The notes under the pieces are model-generated. The model did no database searches. It worked only from the letters and a program-made list of their open reading frames with translations, and was not told the DNA's origin. From Phoronis australis (taxonomy: Eukaryota > Phoronida > Phoronidae), in assembly GCA_002633005.1 (NCBI GenBank), contig NMRA01000330.1:184001-248000 (forward strand): 64,000 bases of DNA, written 5' to 3'. This document shows, in pieces, positions 1-11,500 of this stretch; the stretch's first letter is position 1; every line of letters begins with the position of its first letter. The position numbers and the translations under genes are program-made.

Positions 1-690
1 TGCTTTGGAAATCGTCTTAAGATAAGGTTTGACAAAAAGAGTATTGCGAGTTTCTGAGTGATTCACTAAGGACCCCCTAAATTCGCCTATGTAGACTGGG
101 GGGGGGCTCGAAAAAGGGACCCATTTGTAAGGAACCCCAGTCTGTGAAAAAGTCTTCCTTTAATAGGGTTTTGTTCAATCAACTCGCTCTCAGTTTCTTT
201 GGGTCGTCATTCTTGGACAAGACACCTGGAACAGTACAAGAAGAGATACTACATTGCCAAAAATAAGTACATATTTTGTTGCTCTCATAGTGTCGGTAGT
301 TCTGAAAGTCATCCATTGATTCGCCGGGCTTTATAATATTCCCATAACGGGTGCCATAGACGCTGCATTTATTTAATCAGATTTAACTAAAAAATCTTCT
401 GCACTTTTTTGTAAGCCAGCGACCTTTCTGTTGCAGAAATGAACCCTTCCATCTAATGAACCCTCTCGAAGAAAATTTAATCTTAAAAATATCCTTCAGT
501 TTCAATGCGATCGGGCCGGGCCCAAGTGATGAAATGTCCCAATAAGTTGATAAAAACAGTGATGGCTTGACATGTGTCGGCGTCCATTGAAACACCATCC
601 TCAGAAGCAAAAATAATGGCCACCTTGTTAGACCCAACAACAAGTAATGATGCAAAGACAAGGTCAGTTACAGGGGAGTATAACAGTAAA
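1..690. other. Non-coding flank of retroelement remnant
   Basis: No supported gene. The stretch lies just 3' of the Penelope-like fragment on the minus strand and may be its untranslated tail. Short open frames occur on the minus strand between 383 and 661, but none shows a recognisable domain or splice context. Confidence 0.4.
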
Positions 691-966
691 CTAGGCTAAC
701 AATAACGACCCCTGGTGTGCCAGTTGCCTATTGAGACTCGGCTTACACCATTTGATATGTAGAGGCTCACGAATTTTTAGCTCCCTTGTTGTTTCTGCTT
801 GGTCAATTACAGCAAAGTCATTGAAAGACCATTGCTCATAACAATGACTGGAGCTCTGTAAAGGAATATTAATACATGAACTTCTGTCAGAATTTAGATG
901 TTCCCTGGTCCGGGTTTTCAAATGGCGAATAGTTTGCCAATATAACTGGAACCACATCCAGCACAA
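691..966 (-). mobile_element. Penelope-like element remnant (C-terminal GIY-YIG region)
   Basis: The minus-strand translation is open for about 90 codons. It contains a KTRTREHL segment, later a FAVID stretch, and then ELKIREPLHIKWCKPSLNRQ, directly followed by a few residues and a stop. That order (R-x-x-EH, hydrophobic-D, ELKIRE-LHI-KPSLNRQ) is typical of the GIY-YIG endonuclease tail at the C-terminus of Penelope-like retroelements. No reverse transcriptase is visible upstream, so this is a 5'-truncated dead copy. A distant GIY-YIG protein outside this class cannot be excluded. Confidence 0.6.
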
Positions 967-1350
967 AAAAGTTCTACACTACTTTAGACCATAGACCCAT
1001 AGGAATTTTGTCCTTAGCGTTTTATATAAATTAGACAGTTTTAAAGACTTAAATGTTAACACAGTAATAATTCACCAATTTGTTGAGTTTTCGTTGAGCA
1101 ATCTTGGCAAAAAAATCAACAGAGTGTTTTAGAATAATTGCACTTAGTATTGTTTACAGGTCTAATATCATCTGGGTTACGTTCTAGTCTTGCTTTCAGT
1201 ACCCTATTTACTAGTTCAAACGGAAGTCCATTCTTTTGCAAATTTGATGTAAGGTCCATCAGAAGGTGGCCAGTGCTTTGCTTCTGAAGATGGACTAATT
1301 AGTTAACGCCGAAACATGTCAAGCCGATTTAATCCATCGTTCTTTTTATC
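967..1350. other. Non-coding; possible retroelement UTR
   Basis: No gene seen. Near 1284-1320 there is a CTGAAGATGG...GCCGAAACATG arrangement, which resembles a motif often found in the repeated ends of Penelope-like elements. This supports a retroelement origin only weakly. Confidence 0.25.
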
Positions 1351-1793
1351 AGTATATACAGCTACTTGCTATCATGTCTATATATACAGCTACTTGCTAT
1401 CACGTCCCTATATATACAGCTACATGCTATCATGTCCCTATATATACAGCTATGACTTGCTATCGTGTCCCTATATATATATATATATACGGCTACTTGC
1501 TATCACGTCCCTATATATGCAGCTACTTGCTATCATGTCCCTATATATGCAGCTACTTGCTATCACGTCCCTATATATACAGCTACTTGCTATCCCGTCC
1601 CTGTATATACAGCTACTTGCTATCATGTCCCTATATATACAGCTACTTGCTATCCCGTCCCTATATATATGCAACTACTTGCTATAACGTTCCTATATAT
1701 GCAGCTACTTGATATCACGTCCCTATATATATGCAGCTACTTGATATCACGTCCCTATATATATGCAGCTACTTGCTATCACGTCTCTATATG
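1351..1793. repeat. 30-bp minisatellite, about 15 units
   Basis: Head-to-tail units of about 30 bp with core AGCTACTTGCTATCAYGTCC followed by a TATATATAC linker. Units differ by single substitutions and by the length of the TA run. The repeat creates long open frames on both strands with periodic Tyr-rich or Leu-rich peptides, which are artefacts of the period being a multiple of three. Confidence 0.93.
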
Positions 1794-3672
1794 CCGGCCC
1801 AGTCCTCTACCCACTGGCACACGTGTTAGAACTGTTCACTGGATTTTAAAAAAATCACCCAAACCCACTGATATCAATTCTCCGTGAAATGAAAAATCCG
1901 ATTGCCGGATTTCAGTGAAAGTTCGACACAAGAGGTATATCATGTGAATGAGCTGGCACCGTTTGATTTTCGAACGGATTAGACCATTGCAGTGCCTTCT
2001 ATTGGCCATTTGGTGTGACATTTTTTCCGGATTAAGTTATAGATAACAGATTGAACTTCCTTGAAGGATTCCAACGACATTTGGAGCTGAGGCACATGAC
2101 GCTCCGGCACCGTTAAGTTTTATGGCGGAGTCAACTAATGTAGCGCTCGATAGTGGCCATGTTGATTTCGACAAGGGGCTTTCAAAGTGTTGTTTGTGGG
2201 AGGAGCGCTTCCGGGTGATATCTCGAGAGCCGATTGACGGATTCTTGGTCATTAGCAGTATGGTACAACCAAAATGTTACCTTTTGGGGCAGAATAAATG
2301 TACTTTTGCGCTATCCAAAATAATTTATTTCAAGAGTATCTTGGGTTTAAATAGCGCAAATAGGGCAAGGGTTAATACCCCGAGAGTTAGGCAAGTGACT
2401 GAATACCCATGGGAATTCCTGACATTGGTTTAGAATCCTTTTCAAGGAAGGAATAAATTGAACATTCATACACCCCATGGTGGGTGGACTTTTCCAACAG
2501 ATGCCGTGTAACTTTCGCAGAAAGCGTAGGTCACGCTTGCCCGCTTACAGAGTATTATTTTGTTTTAGAGAAAATGATGGGAAAGTCATTTTTCGGTATC
2601 TGTCAATAGGCCAAACCCGGATTTGGTATCCTTTTAAAAATGCAAGAACGTACTTAGTTTCGTATTCGTAAGACATGCGGGCACTTTCGCATGCGCATGA
2701 AATCAATAGTACCCGGAGGTTGTTTTCAGTATAGGTACTGCACCACTCAGAGCATCTAATAACCCAAGTATCGTTTACTTTTGCATGCAAAAGTATAAAA
2801 AAATAAACCTGGTCTCGAAATTTCATATATTTTCGTTGTAGTAAACCTTCTGAGTAGTGAACCTTCACAATAGTGGGGCTCAGTCCTCATTTCCAGCGAT
2901 GTAACACGCAAAAATACAACCAGATAAAAATTTCGTAAAGTCATTCTCAGACTAAAGAATTCCGTCCGAGTGCGTATTTAAGCACGCCCGATTTGAAAGT
3001 TTGGCGGAAGGTAACGCGAGAACGTTCTCTTTCTGGGCCACATTGTAGACCCGAATTTGACGCTCCTTTTAAAGTTTGCGAGCAACCGTCGCGTCACGGC
3101 ATCCTCATTTCCGTCTCATCTCAGGAACACAGAGCTGAGAGTCATCATTGTGTATGCAGATTTCCCCTACCCCCAAATTATCAAGTGCGTCAAGGGCCTT
3201 ACTGAAAACTATGCCGGGTCGACCTTTGCAAAATATCAAAGGTCCACCGTTCCAGAAATTCGAACCACTCACTGCTTGGAATGTTGAGCTGATTGTGCAA
3301 AAGTTTTTACTAGTAAATTGGGTTAAGCGTTTACAGGATGGAAACAATACAGAATGAGAAGCCTTTTACAACTACATTAAAAATTGTCACTGAATATACA
3401 CAGCAGGACAGAGTCAATTGTAAACTAGGTAATTTGAAAAAACTAAAGATAATTATATTCATTGATAAAAATATATTTTTTCAGTTGTTTCTATGAGGTA
3501 CGCGTCATTTTTGTAAAAGATCTTTTAGATTTTGAAAATAAATTTCTGTCTTGGGAGGTCCTGAAGGTAAGATAGAAGTTGTCAAATTGGATAAGAGCTT
3601 TGCCTTGAGACAAACGATGAAATTGCAGTCTCCAAATATAGAGAATTCCAAGTCACATTGTATAAAATCTTT
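1794..3672. other. No gene recognised
   Basis: Several short ORFs occur on both strands, but none has a recognisable motif or consistent splice signals. I see nothing to annotate here. Confidence 0.4.
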
Positions 3673-3819
3673 AAATAGTAAAACCAGTAAAACTAAAATG
3701 ACGAGCGTCGGTACTAAAATATATTAAAATAAATTATCCCCACGTGTCGAGCGATACGTGCGTGGGGATATATTAATATATTTTAGTACCGACGCTCGTC
3801 ATTTTGGTTTTACTATTTT
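3673..3819. mobile_element. Foldback/MITE hairpin element
   Basis: The left arm (3673-3727) and right arm (3773-3819) are near-perfect reverse complements, both containing ATGACGAGCGTCGGTACTAA. The left arm carries an extra 9-nt insertion. The loop contains a second nested stem (ATCCCCACG at 3736 pairing with CGTGGGGAT at 3761). The whole could fold as one long hairpin. It codes for nothing and is most simply a non-autonomous inverted-repeat element. Confidence 0.75.
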
Positions 3820-4092
3820 ATATTTTTATTCGACGGTAACTGCACGGCATTGCAACATCTATTTGATATAAAATCTTTCAAATCAAATCAGCTTGATACC
3901 CAGTATACGAAAAATATTTTACTTTCGAAAATTCCCCCGTCTCTTGATGTAGAATACAGATTGATTGTTCTTTCAGAAAACAAATTAATCAAATCTAAAT
4001 AAACCGTAATTACTTCCTCATGTGAGAACATTTAAATATAATTATATTCATAGAAAGATCTCTACCAAATTTATTAAAAAATTAGACTAGTT
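3820..4092. other. AT-rich non-coding sequence
   Basis: AT-rich sequence between the hairpin element and the LINE fragment. Some of it may be upstream LINE sequence too decayed to read. Confidence 0.3.
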
Positions 4093-4257
4093 AGCGAAGA
4101 CACATGTACATATTGTGGAGCTGTAGAAATCTTTGTCCACATGTTCATTGAATGTAATTTGTTAAAAGCCTTGTGGTATGACGTTCATAGGTTAATACCC
4201 AACATAGATACGCAACATACTCTTAACTTGAACAAGGAAGAGATACTGACTGCATAT
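4093..4257 (+). mobile_element. Non-LTR retrotransposon fragment (RT C-terminal zinc finger)
   Basis: The plus-strand frame from 4093 reads SEDTCTYCGAVEIFVHMFIE followed by C and later ALWYDV. The pattern D-x-C-x2-C-(7)-E/V-x-H-(3-4)-EC-(5-6)-LW is the zinc-knuckle tail downstream of the reverse transcriptase in many LINE clades (CR1/L2/RTE-like). It ends in a stop at 4255-4257, and no upstream RT domain is readable. This is a decayed 5'-truncated copy. Confidence 0.6.
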
Positions 4258-5563
4258 TGATATTTTAGAATCCGATGTGATTAGGTCACTAGTATATCAA
4301 TCATGCGTCATTATTTTGATTCAGTGTTGCTGAGGGTCAACCTAAACCAACCTAGAAAGCATTTAAATATTATTTTTGTAACTAAACTGCCACACAAAAC
4401 AGTCTCAATCTCGAGATATTTGAAACTACGTAATTATAGCCTTTTAAGGCACCCTTAACAATTATTTGAAGCAGCAACAAAACAATTCAAATCGTGTTCA
4501 CATTATTATTTGGAAGCACTGTGCGTGTGTGTGAATGTTTTTCATTTCAATTACTTATTTTCATCAATAAATATTAAAAAACAGAGGAAAATTACATTTA
4601 TACTGTAAACTTAGAAACCTATGTTAATGAACAGATAAGACTGATTCTTTCAGAGGTGACAGACATATATAACGTGCACGTGGAGTCTTTTAAAAGCATC
4701 GAATTTTCCACGCCTTATAACTAGATCAGAACATAAAACTTGTAATGGAATCAAAAGCTCATCTCATTCTTGATTAACTCCCCGATCTTATCGTTACCTC
4801 AGTGCGCTAATACCAAGCAAGCTGCTGACGTCACGCACAGACTAAGCTGCTCATCGACTTATCAACGCTGCCGTCTGGTCGTGATGACATGAGTAGCGAA
4901 TCTAATAGGTTGCAAAGCATTGATGGTGAGCTTTCGCAGTGGTCTGAAGTTTGTCTAAAATATATACTTGACTTCCAATGATAATTTATGGGTGTTTAAC
5001 CTTCGTCCTACTCCTTTTAATGATTGGAATGCCCAAACTCAACTCTGAAGGTCAACATGAAAGGCTTCTTTCCACACTTATAAACAAAAAAGTGGAACAG
5101 CAATCCTTTCAAAAATTTCGGTCTTAGTTATTCAAATAACACAATCATAGTGACGTGGGTTCATATTTGTCACATGGTAACATATGCATAAGTGGAGGTC
5201 CCTAAGGAGCGATATGTTTAAGCCTATAACTTCAATAATCAAGTCCTGTATAATGACATTTTGATGTTAGTATTTGTATCTTCAGGTGTACAGAGTCAAT
5301 ACACTCCCAAGCTTCACAACATCAAGGAATAAACATTGGTAAAAGTCACTCATGTGAAACATTCTTTACTACAGCCACCTGGTGGTCATTTAGAAATAAG
5401 CAATCATAATTCCATCACTGACCAACAGAGGTAAATTTCAGTGCTGAACCTAGCTGCAGGTACTTTGATAACGACACAAAAAAGGAATTTTTTGCCTCAC
5501 TAAAGAGAGATTCGTGAATCACATACTCAGCCAACAAAAAATCATTTCATCCTATGCAATAAT
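4258..5563. other. Intergenic, no gene recognised
   Basis: AT-rich sequence downstream of the ankyrin gene's last exon. The first 200 bases may still be LINE tail. I see no coding or RNA feature. Confidence 0.4.
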
Positions 5564-8500
5564 TTAAATTTGACAACCTTTACTGATGTCAAAATCAATA
5601 GTTCTCTTATTTCGTTTGATAAATTCTACAAGTTCTGTCTTTCCCAAACTTGTAACCACCTCTACAATATTCATTAAGTATCTGTCTGATTCACTGGTTG
5701 AACAAGAAGAAATGCTCTGATAATCCTGTTCTTTGAGCAGACGACTGTAGTTTGTTTGATCTTCAATAGATGGCGGCCACTGCAACAGAGTTAGAATTCA
5801 ATCAATTTACATATGACAAGGAATGAGAAGTAGGCAAAGTTTAGTTCAAGTTCCAAACTCGCTACATTCAAAAATATAAACTAAAAGATTTACAAAATTA
5901 ACTGAAATCCATCTCAGCAGTAAAGAGACAGCTTTATGTCTGGAATGCAAATGCATAAGAAATTCAATCTGTTTCATGGCACCTTGTACTTCGACAATAG
6001 ATTTGCATAAAAACCGCTGTCATCCCTGTTGTGTAGAGCAGATCAATTGCCGCATTAGCGATGAATTTCTAGCAACAAAACACTGCTTAAAATAAATCTA
6101 TATACCTTAGACTAAAACTGGTGATTTTTCAAATTGTATGAATTCCTTGTGCAAAATTATGTTATTATTATTTCTACCAGAAGAAATACTGACCATTCCG
6201 GGCTTGGCTATTCAATAATCCATAGGGGGTAAACAAACAATTATAAGATGTTCTCAGCCAGCACCACAACCCCTTTGTTAATCTGCACTTAGTTATGGTG
6301 TGGTTAGTTTCACAGTCCAACTAGGACAGTTGTATGACTAAGAGCAGGGTTCACAAAGAATTGCTTTAAATTCATTTATCATGCATCTCATTTTCAGAAG
6401 GCCTATTGTGTGTCAATGTCACCCGTGGTTTACAACCATCAACAAAATTCTAAGCCACTATGCAGACTAGTTACCACCTCTAAGCCCGAAATGGACAGAG
6501 TTTGGACAGTTGGAACACAAGAACTTTTATATACTTAGCTAGTTGCTTATGAGGAGCTCTAGAAAAGTGCATCATTTGACCACTGACCATGTCCTTGCGC
6601 TGACAGTCTGCTCCAAGCATCACCAGCCGGCGCACAATATCCTCTTTGTTTTTAAGCAATGCGATGAAGACCAGATCACAGTAGTCTCTCAACAGAGGGC
6701 ATGCTTCATTACATAGCTGAAACAAATTAAAGCAACAAAAGTTTGACTTGGTATCAAACAAATCGCTCTCTCCCTCCCTCCCTCCAATCTCCTTCTGTCC
6801 ACACCCTCCCCCCCCCCCTCCACCTCTTTCTCACCCTATTGTCGTCCCCAGTGCTTACAGCTATGTTTATGATGGGCAGTCTGATTACCCAACTTAATAT
6901 CCAGAGAACCACAGCATCAACGGAAGCAGTGAGATTCCATTGAAGATAGCGGAGGATTGTACAGTTGGCAAACCCCTCAACTTGCCCAAACTCGACCATT
7001 TAGAGTGTCAGGACTCCTTTCATGAAAATTTAGAATCCTCGATTACTGTGATACACATTAGTGAGCAGATACTCACTCCTTTATTAAGCAATCTTAGGTG
7101 TCCAAGCCCCACGTCTATACATTATCAAACAATCTGCACATAAGCACCAATTTGATGAAAATTTTTGAAACGAAAAATTATTCTGAGCAACCAATAGCAA
7201 TATCTTGAATTCACCCATCATAAAGTATGTTTAATCTTCTGACTTACAATAACAGGAAACGCTGCCACTGGGTATTTAAATCCCTTTAAAGCGTTCATAA
7301 ACTCAGCCAATCCACCGTCAGCACTACAAATGATCTCTCGCAGTTGTTCATATTTGTCCAGGCACAGTACTTCCATTTTGAGTGTATAAATACGACTGCG
7401 CTCACCAGCAACGAGTGACCCCTCTTGACAATCGGAGGTGCCATCTAACAGATCCTGGGGAGTCCTCCAAAGTACATCCCTGTCGTCAAGACGACATCCC
7501 ATATCAAGTAAATGGCTTCGCACTTCCCCTCCCCCCTCACCAACAGAACATGCATAGTGCATACACGTTCTCAGCATGTTGTCTTTGGCATGAATATCAG
7601 ATGCACCTTGGGATAGCAGAAACTTGACCACGTCAGCATGATTGAATAAAATCGCTAACATCAACGGAGATCTTCCACCCTAAAAAAAGAAGACAAATAA
7701 AACCAAATCAAGCACGTTGTGACGAAGAAACGACAACAATTTGTGTTTTTTTTTCTATTTTATTTCAATGCGGAGGAGAAATTTGCAGCAAAACAAAAAC
7801 AACATTTTTCATAAATGGTGCCCTCTGCTCTTACATTGGCATAAGGACACTTTAATCACATCTAACATAACAATCATAATCAATGGTTCAAGACACCTTT
7901 CACACATGTCAAGCTTTGATTCTGTTGGAGAAATCTCTGCAGCGAGCAATTCCGAAACTACTTACGTAATCCGCTAAATCTTAGTGAATAGACAGCAATA
8001 AATAGTTTAATTGAGCGATATACATGAAAGCTTGCTTTAAATTAATCATAAGGACCTTGATTTCCATTCTGTCACCTCCAAAACAGTCACATGTGCGGTT
8101 TAATTTCTTAGATTTATCAATGATTCATAAAAACGAATTGCAAGAACTTGCCCCCAGTGAAATTGATTGCTCATGCTTTATTTATTGACAACAGCATTTG
8201 AGGACACCATTCTTGAATTGAAGACAGTGCACACTATCATTCATTAGGCAACTGCTCGCATGCTCAGTTGCGACACGTCCCCACCAAGCCTCATACGATG
8301 GAGGCTCTTGGGGTACACGGTCCCATGCACCATCATACAATGGAGGCTATTGGCTATACATCCCTCCCGACCCTCACACAGTGTACGATGGAGGCTCTTG
8401 GGGGTACACGTCCCCACCTTCATTCAATGGATGCTCCTCACAGGGGTACAAGGCAGTGCATTAATGACACTCACGTGGTCTTTAGCTCTCAACAGCATGT

Positions 8501-11500
8501 CGGGTCTGTCGCAGCTTTCTAACAAATGTGACATAGCACCAAGATCACCTCGACAGATGAGGCGATGAAAGCGTTTGACATTGTAAGACGGAAGCCATTC
8601 AATGAATCGAAGAACATCATCTGTCTCATTTCCAGCAGCATATAACCAGGTGTCCCTGTGCTGCAAATGGTGATAACATATTCATGTTCACTTTGTAATT
8701 CACTCCATGAAAAAATATACGTCCATCATTCTACAGGTTGTTATGTGAGATATTTAAACCGAAACTCCAAAAATTGAATACAAAACTCAGCAAACACGAG
8801 CTTACAGGAATTTTAGAACACAGAAAAAATGTATCTTTCACTGGTCAGTGGATACAAAATACAAATTTGAGGTACTTCAATCCATAATTCAAGACACCAT
8901 CAATTTAAATTTTCAATGATGGAGTTTTTCCAATTGTTTCTAAATTACGGACATAACTTCTCATTACTTCTAGGAAAAGTTCAATTTTAGGCGTCGGTGA
9001 CATAAAGACATTTGTGCAGTATCGGGAGTTATTGTTCATTGAATGAAGAGCTCATGGTTTAGCGAATCCTAATATTCTAGTCATAATGTATATTTATCTC
9101 TTGTGTAAGGCACCAATGACTTACATTTAACTCAAAGAAGAAGCCTTTATACGCATCACAAGCCAGTCGTTCTAACACGGCCATATTGGATGACCGGATG
9201 TAGCCAATCATGACCTTGTCGATCTCTTCCACGACATCATTCTGATGTGCAAATCTGGCGATGTCTCGTGCCGACGCTCCAGTCTGTTAAGAACATGAAA
9301 AATAATGCTAAATGTCAAAAATCAGAAAGGAAATGTTGATAAAGTGTAGCACGGCCACAAAGTTATTAAAAATTAGTACAGTGGGATCAGAAATAAATTT
9401 TTCTGACCCTCCTAAGAGCACTCATTAAGTTCTTTTACTTGCACACTCACTGTCAGATTCTGATTTTATCTAAAATTGCTTAACTTTATTATGTTATAAA
9501 TTTTAGACTCCATTATAACGTTATTAATCATCTCAAATCATAACATAATAACCTAATTTTAAATGCAAAGGAAACATGATATCTAATTACAACAAACAAC
9601 GATGGATTCAGCTGCTACTCATTGTCTGCTGTGCTACTTTGTTCAAATTCCGATCAGTCAAAATCATCAGAATCTTCCAAAAATGGAGTTTTTTCCCGTG
9701 AATACCATGCACATTCGTCCAAAGGTTCTCGCTCACACATGTCGTGAACACATCCACTAAAACAAGAAACTGTAGGAACACTGCATTTATCCACCTTCAC
9801 TCTTATCAGGCTTCTATTGTGAGTCAGCATGCGTGAATAATTGGCTGATAAGCCACCTCTGGAACTACTTTGGGCTGAATGGATGACCAGGCCATAAAAT
9901 GATAATTAGCCAAGACCAGTTACTATAATGCAACAAAGAACAAGTAATAATGTCTTGCATCACCTAGCCTTGGTGGAAAGCTGTATACTGTATTGGCTCA
10001 AACAAACGCTTAGAAAAATTCATTTCACGGGGAGGGGACGCTTATTGTAGTGAGCCTACGGCAGTTGAAACCCGGTTTCCCAAACGGGTAAAATCGGAAG
10101 CTAGGATTCATCAAATTNCAGCTTGGCGGCATCCCTTTGAGCATGAGCCGAGCGCGTCTCAGCCAAGGTGGATAAATACGGTCTAGTTCAATTTTCCATA
10201 CCCCGCCGTTTACCTTAAACACCGGGGTTAGAACCAATTTTATTTAGTGGGAATGTTCATAGCATGACCATCGGTCTAATTTGCCCTAGTACCTTCCTGT
10301 TGTGTGTTTCATTTTCAGCAAGTCACAAACATTTTTAAGTCTGGTCTGCACGCCACCTGTTGGCTACATCATGTGACCTAATGAACATAAGTCTAAAGAG
10401 ATTTCTGTCCCGGTCTTGTAATCGATATTTTCACTTGACTTACAAATTCATTTCAGCAAGTCAGTGAAACACAACCGACATTTCCAAATAAAAAGAATTC
10501 AACAATGACAACACCAGAGTGTATCAAACAATCACAAATTAATTCTTTGATAAAAATCCTTTTTCACTTACCACATCCCTGGCAGCAATGTCCACACCAC
10601 ACTGCAGGAAATGAATTACAAGGTCAAGGTCAACATCGCCATCACTTCTGTCCAGTGTGTAGATCAGAGCTGTGCGGCCTCTCTGGAACACAAAGTGATG
10701 CTTGAGGAAATTCTGCCAGGAACCCTATGAAATTTAAAGTCAACCTCCCTTCTGCCCAAATACACCATGGTAAAATCTTACCAACTTCGGATGAAGATAA
10801 CTGCCAAAATTACCACTGTTTCGGTTTTCAAGGTCTTTTCCCTCAATTTTTCAAAAAATTATCTGAAGGTAGCTATGGTGCAGAACATGTACATGTTATA
10901 TATCTTTATTAAAAACAGGAAATTTCTTTACTGACAGTTCTTTTTTAGTGAACAGGGCTTGGAATGACCAATGACAAAAAACGCGGAAACTTTTACGGCC
11001 CAAACCATGCACGCTACCCGGCCTTGAAATGGTCGATGTGAACCTTTCCCCGACAAAAATCCGGAGGACTAAAAAAAAAAGAAAAAAAAAACGTTACCAC
11101 CATCAGTAGCATGCGTCTGCGTCCTTTTAGCTCGTCCGTCCACTCCCAACATGCACATTTTTGGCGGCAGAGCCGTAGTATTTGTCGCCGCGGTTTACAA
11201 TATGAGACGCCATTGAAAATCCCACCACGCTATCCCAGATGCCCTGGCAATGTTAACAATTTATGTTCCTCCGAAACATAAAGAGCAACTTCCGCTTTTC
11301 GAGGTGAACGTCGTCTGCAACGCCGCGGTAAGAAAGGAATTTGCCGAGGAAATTTTATATCAAATCCGTTTTTTTTTACGCAGAAATATAATAAAATGCG
11401 CGGACAGAACATTTGAAAAAAGCGGAAATCCGCGTTTCCGCGGAAAATTCCAAGCCCTGAGCGAAAGAAGTTTTTACTGGAAGTTCTAATAGTAGGCATT

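Noticed and set aside
1351-1793. CRISPR-like array of evenly spaced repeats
   Set aside because: Unit and spacer are not distinct, the whole 30-bp unit repeats, and the genome is eukaryotic.
1316-1887. Tyr-rich and Leu-rich repeat-peptide ORFs
   Set aside because: They are generated by the 30-bp minisatellite and occur in several frames and on both strands.
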